A DNA stretch of 11,349 bases from JAOZTV01 sp965371805 (lineage in GTDB: Bacteria; Acidobacteriota; Aminicenantia; UBA2199): positions 1 to 11,349 of the forward strand of contig CBDUZW010000103.1 in assembly GCA_965371805.1 (NCBI GenBank). The letters run 5' to 3'. Below, in pieces: positions 1-7,211 of the stretch (the first letter of the stretch is position 1; each line of letters begins with the position of its first letter). The position numbers and the translations under genes are program-made. The notes below the pieces were generated by a model. The model searched no databases. It was given only the letters and a program-made list of their open reading frames with translations, and had not been told where the DNA came from.

Positions 1-64
1 ATCATTTGGGTTTTTTGGGGGATCAGAGTCTAATATGTTTCTGAACTTCAACAAGACACATAAC

Positions 65-550
65 TCAAAGTTCAATTTTGCTATACTCTGCTGTGTCTAA
101 ATTTAATATAAAAAATGTTGGAGCCGATGATCTGCCGCATAGTTCACCAGGGTTCATTATAATTGTGTTTTTAATCTTTCGAAAATCAACCTTATGGAGA
201 TGTCCGTAAAACAGATAGTCAAACTCTTCAGATCCAGCCAGCTCTTCCATTTGATAAGGTTCATGTAGAAGAACTATTCTTTTGCCATTTATATCAATTT
301 TGAGAGGAGCTCTGCTGATTATTCCTCCAAATCTATTAAATGTGCTTTTCAATCCCTGATGCTCACCATCCATGTTTCCAAATACACCATATACGATCCC
401 CTTAAAATCCCCTAGTAGTGCTGCAGATACTGGAGAAACAATATCTCCCAAGTGTAGTAGATATTTACAGTTTTGAGAATTCGCAATTTCAACTGCTTTT
501 TTAATATTCTCCAAATTATTATGAGAATCAGAGATCAATGCAATATTCAT
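65..550 (-). CDS. YfcE/MJ0936-family metallophosphoesterase
   Basis: This is a 161-residue calcineurin-like metallophosphoesterase of the small YfcE/MJ0936 phosphodiesterase type, presumably a cytosolic two-metal enzyme hydrolysing phosphodiesters. The full metal-ligand series is visible: D8-x-H10, GD at 35-36, GNMD at 58-61 (usually GNCD or GNHD), His96 in LLHEP, and GHLH at 116-119, followed by NPGE at 133-136 where the family usually has NPGS. Length fits the family and there is no signal peptide. The start at 550 places MNIALISDSH at the N-terminus exactly as family members begin. I see no strong ribosome binding site before it. It is transcribed away from the carboxylase operon and shares no obvious pathway with it. 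The physiological substrate cannot be read from the sequence; the fold and metal site are near certain. Confidence 0.93.
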   Translation of the reverse strand: MNIALISDSHNNLENIKKAVEIANSQNCKYLLHLGDIVSPVSAALLGDFKGIVYGVFGNMDGEHQGLKSTFNRFGGIISRAPLKIDINGKRIVLLHEPYQMEELAGSEEFDYLFYGHLHKVDFRKIKNTIIMNPGELCGRSSAPTFFILNLDTAEYSKIEL

Positions 551-621
551 TGATTATAATACCATATTTTCATATAATATTTTAGCATTATAAGCAATAA
601 ATAGAACAAAGAAATTTATTC

Positions 622-650
622 AATATAATGTCTTGTTTATTATTTAACAA
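622..650 (-). promoter_or_regulatory. Candidate sigma-70 promoter for the phosphoesterase
   Basis: On the minus strand TTGTTA (645-650) is followed, after exactly 17 nt, by TATATT (622-627). These match the -35 and -10 consensus at 4/6 and 5/6. Transcription would start near 615, leaving a leader of roughly 65 nt before the ATG at 550. Spacing is ideal, but the region is so AT-rich that this could be coincidence. Confidence 0.35.
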
Positions 651-663
651 CATTGCTTTTTTT

Positions 664-691
664 CTGAATTTATGCTATTTGAATTTATAAA
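664..691 (+). promoter_or_regulatory. Weak candidate promoter for the acyl-CoA operon
   Basis: TATAAA (686-691) lies 16 nt after CTGAAT (664-669), about 47 nt upstream of the first start codon of the operon. The -35 match is poor (3/6). TACAAT at 698-703 is an alternative -10 without a good partner. A promoter must lie in this gap if the operon starts here, but its exact place is uncertain. Confidence 0.22.
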
Positions 692-737
692 ACCTTATAC
701 AATGTTATAGGTTTAATTTAATAAAAGGAGGTTTCCA

Positions 738-1505
738 ATGAACTATGAGATCTTAAATTTAAAATCGGAAAATGGTATTGGAATTATTACTATAAGCAGA
801 CCGAAAGCAATGAATGCACTGAACTCCAGATTCTTTAATGAAATGAATTCAATGATTTCAGAAATATCAGAAAATGATAGCATTAAAGTTGTTATCATAA
901 CTGGTGAAGGCAAGGCTTTTGTAGCTGGAGCAGATATTGCAGAGATGGTTGATAAAACCCAGAAGGATGGAGAAATTTTTTCTAAAATCGGTCAAAAATG
1001 TTTCAGAGATATTGAGCTTTTGAAAAAACCTGTAATAGCCGCTGTAAATGGATTTGCACTTGGTGGTGGATGTGAACTTGCAATGGCATGTGATATTAGA
1101 ATCGCAAGCGAAAAGGCAAAATTTGGACAGCCTGAAGTAAACCTCGGATTAATTCCGGGTTTTTCCGGAACTCAAAGACTCTCAAGAATAAGCGGAATGG
1201 GTAATGCCCTATTACTATTATTGACCGGAGATATGATAAGAGCTGATGAAGCCTTAAGAATAGGACTTGTTCAAAAAATTGTTGCACCTGAAGAACTAAT
1301 GAATGAAACGATAAAAATTGCAAAAGCAATTGCTTCAAAAGGACCAAAAGCAGTACAGCTTGTAAAAGAAGTAACCCGCAAAGGCTATGAAAAAGATTTT
1401 GATGATGGTAATAGGCTTGAAGCAATGAATTTTGGAACTCTTTTTGAAAACGAAGGTACTGAAGGTATGAAGGCTTTTTTAGAAAAAAGAGAACCAAATT
1501 GGTAA
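738..1505 (+). CDS. Enoyl-CoA hydratase (crotonase family)
   Basis: A 255-residue crotonase that should reversibly hydrate a short-chain trans-2-enoyl-CoA (crotonyl- or tiglyl-CoA type) to the 3-hydroxyacyl-CoA in the cytosol. The oxyanion-hole segment AGADIAEM spans 63-70. GGGCELAMACD contains the first catalytic glutamate, E113, and GQPEVNLG the second, E133, followed by PGFSGTQRL at 140-148, where most relatives have GFGGTQRL or GAGGTQRL. Both glutamates being present argues for a true hydratase rather than a crotonase-fold decarboxylase or ligase. The C-terminal EGMKAFLEKREPNW is also typical of bacterial Crt-like enzymes. The length is normal. An AGGAGG at 726-731, 6 nt before the ATG, fixes the start. 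First gene of a six-gene operon; 26 nt separate it from the dehydrogenase that would use its product. Chain-length or branch preference is not deducible. Confidence 0.95.
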   Translation: MNYEILNLKSENGIGIITISRPKAMNALNSRFFNEMNSMISEISENDSIKVVIITGEGKAFVAGADIAEMVDKTQKDGEIFSKIGQKCFRDIELLKKPVIAAVNGFALGGGCELAMACDIRIASEKAKFGQPEVNLGLIPGFSGTQRLSRISGMGNALLLLLTGDMIRADEALRIGLVQKIVAPEELMNETIKIAKAIASKGPKAVQLVKEVTRKGYEKDFDDGNRLEAMNFGTLFENEGTEGMKAFLEKREPNW

Positions 1506-1531
1506 AGATAAAATTTAACAGGAGATAATTT

Positions 1532-2869
1532 ATGACTTATGAAGAAAGATTAAAAAATGTTACAGTTTTAGGAGCAGCTGGAAAGATGGGAAGTGGTATA
1601 CTTCTTTTAACAGCCGTTGAAATGACTGACCTCAGTTTTAAAAAAGAAAACGAAGGAAAGGAATTTGTATTAAATGCTTTGGATATATCTCATACCGGAC
1701 TTTCCGGGATTATGCGATATCTCAGTGTTCAAGTTAAAAAAATCGCTGAGAAGAAAACAGGTTTTCTGAGAAAAATGTATGAAGACAGAGCCGACCTGAT
1801 AGAAAATGGCGAGATAATAGATCAATATGTATTTGATGTTCTAAATATGGTAAAACCAACAACCAGAATGGAAGCAGCATATGAATCTACTCTAATATTT
1901 GAAGCTGTTAGTGAAAATCCTGTTTTAAAAACAAAATTATTTAAGCAAATCACTGCTAATAACAAAAATGATCCCTGGTTCTTTACAAATACTTCATCGG
2001 TTCCAATTGGACAACTCGATAAAGAATCAGAACTAAATGGAAGAATACTTGGCTTCCATTTTTATAATCCACCGGCTGTTCAGAAACTTGTGGAATTAAT
2101 TGTTACAAAAGAGACTGTATCAGAAATGACAGAATTTGCTTATGAATTTGCAAAAAGACTAAAAAAACTAATCGTCCCATCTAATGATTTTGCCGGGTTT
2201 ATTGGAAATGGACATTTTATGAGAGATGCTCTATTTGGAATAAACAGTGCAGAAAAAATTTCTAAAGATATTCCATTCACAAATGCGATATATGCAATAA
2301 ATAAAGTCAGTCAGGAGTTTTTAGTCAGACCAATGGGAATTTTCCAATTAATAGATTATGTTGGAATCGATGTTTGCCAGTATATAATGAAGGTAATGGA
2401 TCCTCATTTAACAGACGAAACACTTCATTCTGAACTTCTTGATAAAATGATAAGTATCAATGTGAAGGGTGGTCAAAATGCTGATGGATCGCAGAAAGAT
2501 GGATTCTTAAAATACAAGAGTGGAAGGCCAGTTGGAGTTTGTAACCCGCAAACAGGAAAGTATGAAGATATTTCTGATTTCGAATCAAAAGTTTCTGATT
2601 ATCTTGATACAACCGCCGATAATGTCCCATCCTGGAAGGGATTGTTATTTGATAGAAATAAGAATGATAAACTGGCAGAATATTTCAGCAAGGTTGAAAA
2701 TTCAAAGACCAGAGGCGCAGAATTAACAAAACAGTACATAGCAAGATCTAGAGAAATTGGAAAAAAGCTTGTTGCAGATAATGTTGCAAAAAATGAAGAT
2801 GATGTAAACAAAGTTATGTTAACAGGTTTTTTCCATCTTTATGGTCCAATAAATGATTATCTTAAATAG
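1532..2869 (+). CDS. Long-form 3-hydroxyacyl-CoA dehydrogenase
   Basis: A 445-residue protein that should oxidise a 3-hydroxyacyl-CoA to the 3-ketoacyl-CoA with NAD(P). The Rossmann dinucleotide loop GAAGKMGSGI spans 14-23. NTSS at 153-156, GFHFYNPP at 174-181 with catalytic His176, and E188 in LVELI match the His-Glu dyad of the HAD family. GFIGN at 222-226 corresponds to the GFIxNR segment, and PMGIFQLIDYVGID at 267-280 to the PMGPFxLxDxxGLD start of the C-terminal domain. Single-domain bacterial enzymes are about 280-310 residues; this one is longer through inserted sequence after the Rossmann loop (about 31-110) and roughly 130 residues after 310 that I do not recognise. An AGGAGA lies 8 nt upstream of the ATG. 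It sits between the hydratase and the thiolase, its expected pathway neighbours. Cofactor preference is not evident. Confidence 0.9.
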   Translation: MTYEERLKNVTVLGAAGKMGSGILLLTAVEMTDLSFKKENEGKEFVLNALDISHTGLSGIMRYLSVQVKKIAEKKTGFLRKMYEDRADLIENGEIIDQYVFDVLNMVKPTTRMEAAYESTLIFEAVSENPVLKTKLFKQITANNKNDPWFFTNTSSVPIGQLDKESELNGRILGFHFYNPPAVQKLVELIVTKETVSEMTEFAYEFAKRLKKLIVPSNDFAGFIGNGHFMRDALFGINSAEKISKDIPFTNAIYAINKVSQEFLVRPMGIFQLIDYVGIDVCQYIMKVMDPHLTDETLHSELLDKMISINVKGGQNADGSQKDGFLKYKSGRPVGVCNPQTGKYEDISDFESKVSDYLDTTADNVPSWKGLLFDRNKNDKLAEYFSKVENSKTRGAELTKQYIARSREIGKKLVADNVAKNEDDVNKVMLTGFFHLYGPINDYLK

Positions 2870-2877
2870 GGGTTAAA

Positions 2878-4122
2878 ATGAAAAAACTAAGAATAAAAGT
2901 ATATATGACTGCTGGATTCAATACAATATCACTTGGAACGGGAAGAAAAGAATTTCATCCGAAAAAACCGAGACCTGGTTTAGAACATTATATTAATGAA
3001 GCGGGAAAAGGTACACTCGGACAGATAGGTGGCGGTAAAAATGTTGACGAGGGAGTTATAGGAAATTTTATGGCTTCAAGATTTAATAAACAGGCAAATC
3101 TTCCGGGATTTATTCCAATGATAGATAAAGATTTGACATATAAACCAGCTATTAGTGTAGAAGGTGCATGTGGTTCAGGCGGGCTTGCATTAATGACAGG
3201 TATAAAGTCAGTCCTCGCTGAAACTGCCGATGTCGTATTGACAATTGGTGTTGAGGTACAAAATACAGTTAAAGCCATCTATGGTGCAGATATTTTGGCG
3301 GGTGCCGGATGGTATCAAAAAAGAAAAGAGGGACATGCATATTTTTTTCCCGGGCAGTTTTCTGACAGAGCAGGCGCTTATTTTGAAAAATATGACCGTG
3401 AAAAGGCAAGAAAAGGTTTTGCCGTATGGTATAAAAATGCAATTGAAAACGCAAGACTATGCCCTACAGCTCAGGAATTTCATAATAAAGACACTGAACT
3501 TGAAACCACAGCTATGTCTGAACCAAATGGTAAAGCATTTGTTGATAATTTAACTGTCTATGATTGTTCAAAGGTGTCAGACGGAGCCTCTTCAATTGCA
3601 ATTGTATCAGAAGAAGGTTTAAAAAAAATTGGTATTGATAAAAAAGATGCAGTTGAAGTAGTTGGATGGGGACAGGTTGAGGCAGATATAACAAAGGAAC
3701 CTGAAGATTTAACTGAACTTACAACAATTAAAAGAGCTGTAAAAGAGGCATTGGAAAGTACCGGTATTACTTATAATGATCTTGGAACAGTAGAGACTCA
3801 TGATTGTTTTACAATCGCCGGGATTCTTGCAACTGAGGCAATAGGATTTGCAAAACCGGGTGAAGGTGCAGAATTTGTCTCTGCTGGAAACACTTCAAGA
3901 GATGGTATCATTCCTATGAATACAACCGGTGGACTTATTGGCTGGGGACATCCGACTGGAGCAACAGGAGTTCATCAGGCTGTAACAATCTGGGAACAAT
4001 TTACAAATCGAGCTGGAGATGCACAAATAAAAATATCTGATAAAAAACCTTATGGATTAACAATAAATATGGGTGGAGATGATAAAACAGTTGTCGCCAT
4101 CGTTTTCAAAAAGGCTACATAA
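2878..4122 (+). CDS. SCP-x-type thiolase (acetyl-CoA acyltransferase)
   Basis: A 414-residue thiolase-superfamily protein of the SCP-x/archaeal type, expected to cleave (or form) a 3-ketoacyl-CoA with CoA. The nucleophile is Cys98 in EGACGSGGLAL. HDCF at 308-311 and GGLIGWGHPTGATG at 351-364 (His358) supply the other conserved catalytic segments. The C-terminal NMGGDD at 398-403 lacks the CGGG cysteine loop of classical AtoB/FadA thiolases, which is why I place it in the SCP-x branch. No sterol-carrier domain is fused. The ATG is 8 nt after the dehydrogenase stop, and the AGGGG of its ribosome binding site overlaps that TAG, implying coupled translation. SCP-x enzymes in animals accept 2-methyl-branched 3-ketoacyl-CoAs, so a role in releasing propionyl-CoA is plausible; acetoacetyl-CoA is the main alternative. 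Confidence 0.9.
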   Translation: MKKLRIKVYMTAGFNTISLGTGRKEFHPKKPRPGLEHYINEAGKGTLGQIGGGKNVDEGVIGNFMASRFNKQANLPGFIPMIDKDLTYKPAISVEGACGSGGLALMTGIKSVLAETADVVLTIGVEVQNTVKAIYGADILAGAGWYQKRKEGHAYFFPGQFSDRAGAYFEKYDREKARKGFAVWYKNAIENARLCPTAQEFHNKDTELETTAMSEPNGKAFVDNLTVYDCSKVSDGASSIAIVSEEGLKKIGIDKKDAVEVVGWGQVEADITKEPEDLTELTTIKRAVKEALESTGITYNDLGTVETHDCFTIAGILATEAIGFAKPGEGAEFVSAGNTSRDGIIPMNTTGGLIGWGHPTGATGVHQAVTIWEQFTNRAGDAQIKISDKKPYGLTINMGGDDKTVVAIVFKKAT

Positions 4123-4136
4123 AGTAAGGGGGAATT

Positions 4137-5687
4137 ATGTCCATTGAAGATAAGTTAAAAAAGATTGACGATAAAAACAAACTTGCTGAACTGGGTGGTG
4201 GAGAGGCCCGGATCAAGAAACATCATGATAGTAATAAAAAAACAGCAAGAGAAAGAATTGAATATCTTCTCGATCCGGGAACATTTGTTGAAATGGACAA
4301 GTTTATGATCTCAGAAAATACTAAATTTGGAATGGATAAGAATAGAGTCCTGGGAGATGGTTTTGTAACCGGATATGGAAATATAAAGGGTAGAAAAGTA
4401 TTTATATTTGCACAGGACTTTACCGTCTTTGGAGGATCACTCTCTGGGGCAAATGCAAGAAAAATAGTTAAGATCATGGATATGGCTTTAAAAACCGGTA
4501 AACCTGTGATTGGATTAAATGACTCAGGTGGAGCAAGAATTCAGGAAGGAGTTGAAAGCTTAGCGGGATATGCAGATATCTTTTTAAGAAATGTTTTAAC
4601 TTCAGGAGTCATCCCTCAAATTTCAGCTATCATGGGACCCTCAGCAGGTGGAGCTGTATACTCCCCCGCAATTACAGATTTCATAGTAATGACAAAAAAA
4701 ACATCATATATGTTTATAACCGGGCCCGAAGTAATAAAAACTGTAACGAACGAAGATGTGACTAAAGAGGAACTTGGGGGTGCTGATACTCATAACACAA
4801 CATCTGGAGTAGCGCATTTTGCCGGTGAAAACGATGAAGATACTCTTGAGATAATAAAGGAACTTCATAGTTTTATCCCAAGTAATAATATGGAGGATCC
4901 TCCATTTGTTCCTACAGATGATCCTGTCGATAGAATCGATAAAGAGTTAAATACAATGGTACCCGATAATCCGAATCAGAGTTATGATATGAGAGATATA
5001 ATAAAGACTGTTGCAGATGAGAATTACTTCTTTGAAGTTATGGAACATTATGCTCAGAATATGCTGATTGGTTTTGCCAGGTTCGGAGGTAGATCAGTTG
5101 GGGTTGTTGCAAATCAGCCCTCACATCTTGCCGGTGCACTTGATATCAACGGCTCTGTAAAAGGAGCACGTTTTGTTAGATTTTGTGATGCATTTAATAT
5201 CCCGCTTATCATATTTGAGGATGTCCCGGGATTTTTACCCGGAACAACCCAGGAGTATGGCGGCATCATCAGGCATGGAGCAAAACTTCTTTATGCATTT
5301 GCTGAAGCAACCGTTCCCAAAATAACTGTTATAACTAGAAAAGCATATGGTGGCGCTTACTGTGTCATGGGTTCAAAACATATTAGAACTGATATTAATC
5401 TGGCATTTCCCGGAGCTGAAATTGCTGTTATGGGCCCTAAGGGTGCTGTTGGTATTTTACACCGAAAAGAGATATCAGAATCTGAAAATCCGGAAGAGAC
5501 CATAATAGAAAAAGAAGCTGAATATAGAGAAATGTTTGCAAATCCATATATTGCAGCAGGAAAAGGTTATATTGATGAAGTGATATATCCTGAAGAGTTG
5601 AGAAAAAAACTGATTGTTGGACTGGAACTGTTAAAAGATAAAAGAGACGAGAATCCTCCTAAGAAACATGGAAATATCCCACTCTAG
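4137..5687 (+). CDS. Acyl-CoA carboxylase, carboxyltransferase subunit (PccB-like)
   Basis: A 516-residue carboxyltransferase of the PccB/AccB type, which moves CO2 from carboxybiotin to the alpha carbon of an acyl-CoA. Both crotonase-like halves are present. The N-terminal half has GGGEAR at 20-25, DSGGARIQEG at 129-138, GPSAGGAVYSPA at 167-178 and MFITGPEVIKTVT at 192-204. The C-terminal half has LDINGS at 335-340, DVPGFLPGTTQEYGG at 362-376, RKAYGGAYCVMGSKH at 401-415 and AEIAVMGPKGAV at 427-438. The length is normal. Residue 409 in GGAYCVM is Cys where propionyl-CoA carboxylases have Asp and acetyl-CoA-type enzymes Ile, and Ser169 replaces the usual Cys of GPCAGG. An AAGGGGG site precedes the ATG. 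The adjoining biotin carboxylase and carrier genes complete the enzyme, and no membrane decarboxylase subunit is present, so a carboxylase is favoured over a sodium-pump decarboxylase. Propionyl-CoA is the likeliest substrate by context. Confidence 0.94.
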   Translation: MSIEDKLKKIDDKNKLAELGGGEARIKKHHDSNKKTARERIEYLLDPGTFVEMDKFMISENTKFGMDKNRVLGDGFVTGYGNIKGRKVFIFAQDFTVFGGSLSGANARKIVKIMDMALKTGKPVIGLNDSGGARIQEGVESLAGYADIFLRNVLTSGVIPQISAIMGPSAGGAVYSPAITDFIVMTKKTSYMFITGPEVIKTVTNEDVTKEELGGADTHNTTSGVAHFAGENDEDTLEIIKELHSFIPSNNMEDPPFVPTDDPVDRIDKELNTMVPDNPNQSYDMRDIIKTVADENYFFEVMEHYAQNMLIGFARFGGRSVGVVANQPSHLAGALDINGSVKGARFVRFCDAFNIPLIIFEDVPGFLPGTTQEYGGIIRHGAKLLYAFAEATVPKITVITRKAYGGAYCVMGSKHIRTDINLAFPGAEIAVMGPKGAVGILHRKEISESENPEETIIEKEAEYREMFANPYIAAGKGYIDEVIYPEELRKKLIVGLELLKDKRDENPPKKHGNIPL

Positions 5688-5700
5688 GAGGTAATTCATC

Positions 5701-7209
5701 ATGGAAAAAATTAAAAAAGTATTAATCGCCAATAGAGGCGAAATAGCTGTTAGAATCATCAGGGCCATTAGAGAGATGGAATTATCCCCTATTGTCGTCT
5801 ATTCAGAGGCTGACAAACTTTCATTAGCCGTAAAACTTGCTGATGAGGCCTATTTTATTGGAGAGTCCCCATCATCAAAATCTTACCTGGTCATGGAAAA
5901 GATCATAGATGTAGCAAAAAGAAGTAATTCAGATGCAATCCACCCGGGCTATGGATTTCTTGCAGAAAATGCCGAATTTGCAAAAAAAGTTGAAGCCGAA
6001 GGGATCATTTTTATTGGGCCCTCTCCCGAAGCAATCATTAATATGGGTTCAAAAACAATATCGAGAGATATTATGAAAAAAGCAGGAATTCCAGTTGTTC
6101 CGGGTATGGTCGACCCTATTAGTGACCTTGAAGATCTTGAAAAAGCTGCCTTGGAGATTGGATATCCTGTTCTACTAAAAGCATCTGCCGGTGGTGGTGG
6201 AAAAGGAATGAGAAAGGTTGAGAAAAAAGAGGACCTGCAAAAAAGTTTTAGACTTTCCAGTTCAGAAGCGCTTTCCAGCTTTGGAGATGCAGCCGTATAT
6301 GCAGAAAAATATATAGAAGAACCACATCATGTTGAAATTCAAATCCTGGCTGACAAATTTGGAAATACAGTCCATTTAGGCGAAAGGGAATGTTCGGTTC
6401 AAAGACGTTATCAAAAAATAATTGAAGAGACACCTTCTCCATTTATTCATGAAAGTACCAGACAAAGAATGTGTGAAGTAGCCATAAAGGCAGCTGAAGC
6501 TGTGAATTATTCAAATGCAGGTACAGTTGAGTTTATAGTAGATAAAGATCAGAATTTCTATTTTCTTGAGATGAACACCAGGCTCCAGGTTGAACATCCA
6601 ATAACTGAAATGGTTACTGGAATTGATCTGGTTAAAGAACAGATCAGGATTGCAGAGGGAAATAGATTAAGCTTCAAGCAGGACGAAATCATTCCCAGAG
6701 GAGCTTCTATTGAGTGCAGGATCTACGCAGAGGATCCTTTTAATAATTTTTCTCCCTCACCGGGGAAGATCATTGAGTATGTACCACCTGCAGGTGGAAT
6801 AGGTATCAGAGATGATTCCGGGGTATATGAGGGATATGAAGTACCCATCCATTATGATCCCTTAATCTCAAAACTGGTTGTCTGGGGTAGAGATAGAACT
6901 GAAGCAATCGGTAGAATGAAAAGAGCCTTATTCGAATTTAGAATCTCAGGCATCAAAACATCTATCCCCTATTATCTAAGAATATTTGAAAATGAAGAAT
7001 TTCTTTCAGGAAACTATACAACAAAACTGATAGAGAGAATAGAGAGCAAAGATGTAGAGCTTTCAGAAAACTCAGAACTGATCGCACTATTTGCTTCTGC
7101 TATCAGAGAGATGGAAAGAAAAATGCCCGATGGTGATAATCCAGACAAAGGTAATAATGGAAGTCAATGGAAAGTTTATAATCGGATGAAAAACCTGAGG
7201 AGATTCTAA
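5701..7209 (+). CDS. accC: Biotin carboxylase subunit of acyl-CoA carboxylase
   Basis: A 502-residue ATP-grasp biotin carboxylase that carboxylates the biotin on the carrier protein with ATP and bicarbonate. IANRGEIAVR at 9-18 opens the preATP-grasp domain and HPGYGFLAEN is at 81-90. Lys118 and Lys160 correspond to the ATP-binding lysines. The glycine-rich lid SAGGGGKGM spans 162-170, and EMNTRLQVEHPITE at 290-303 holds the metal, arginine and bicarbonate-binding residues. ECRIYAEDP at 338-346 begins the C-terminal domain. Stand-alone AccC is about 450 residues; this one carries an extra tail of about 45 residues (WKVYNRMKNLRRF) resembling the segment that leads into the BT domain of fused propionyl-CoA carboxylase alpha chains. 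TAGGAGG overlaps the stop of the carboxyltransferase gene and precedes the ATG. Its own TAA overlaps the next ATG by 1 nt. Confidence 0.95.
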   Translation: MEKIKKVLIANRGEIAVRIIRAIREMELSPIVVYSEADKLSLAVKLADEAYFIGESPSSKSYLVMEKIIDVAKRSNSDAIHPGYGFLAENAEFAKKVEAEGIIFIGPSPEAIINMGSKTISRDIMKKAGIPVVPGMVDPISDLEDLEKAALEIGYPVLLKASAGGGGKGMRKVEKKEDLQKSFRLSSSEALSSFGDAAVYAEKYIEEPHHVEIQILADKFGNTVHLGERECSVQRRYQKIIEETPSPFIHESTRQRMCEVAIKAAEAVNYSNAGTVEFIVDKDQNFYFLEMNTRLQVEHPITEMVTGIDLVKEQIRIAEGNRLSFKQDEIIPRGASIECRIYAEDPFNNFSPSPGKIIEYVPPAGGIGIRDDSGVYEGYEVPIHYDPLISKLVVWGRDRTEAIGRMKRALFEFRISGIKTSIPYYLRIFENEEFLSGNYTTKLIERIESKDVELSENSELIALFASAIREMERKMPDGDNPDKGNNGSQWKVYNRMKNLRRF

Positions 7210-7211
7210 TG
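7197..7211 (+). promoter_or_regulatory. Ribosome binding site at the overlapping stop/start
   Basis: GAGGAG at 7197-7202 lies inside the last codons of the biotin carboxylase, 6 nt before the ATG at 7209-7211, whose A is the last base of the upstream TAA. This supports the chosen start and predicts coupled, near-equimolar synthesis of the two subunits. Confidence 0.8.

Larger units (their letters stand above)
551..737. other. Divergent intergenic region, very AT-rich
   Basis: This 187-bp spacer separates the leftward phosphoesterase from the rightward fatty-acid/carboxylase operon, so it should carry a promoter for each. It is almost entirely A and T, which makes chance promoter-like hexamers common. 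I see no clear operator palindrome or riboswitch. Candidate promoters are listed separately. Confidence 0.7.

Noticed and set aside
1..64. Possible gene end or terminator left of the phosphoesterase
   Set aside because: Contains G- and T-runs (GGGTTTTTTGGGGG) but no complementary stem, and only a very short open frame without support.
1096..1497. Long antisense open frame within the enoyl-CoA hydratase gene
   Set aside because: The translation is a Leu/Gln/Phe-rich shadow of an AT-rich gene with no ribosome binding site; the sense strand encodes a fully conserved crotonase. Similar shadows elsewhere in the operon were dismissed for the same reason.
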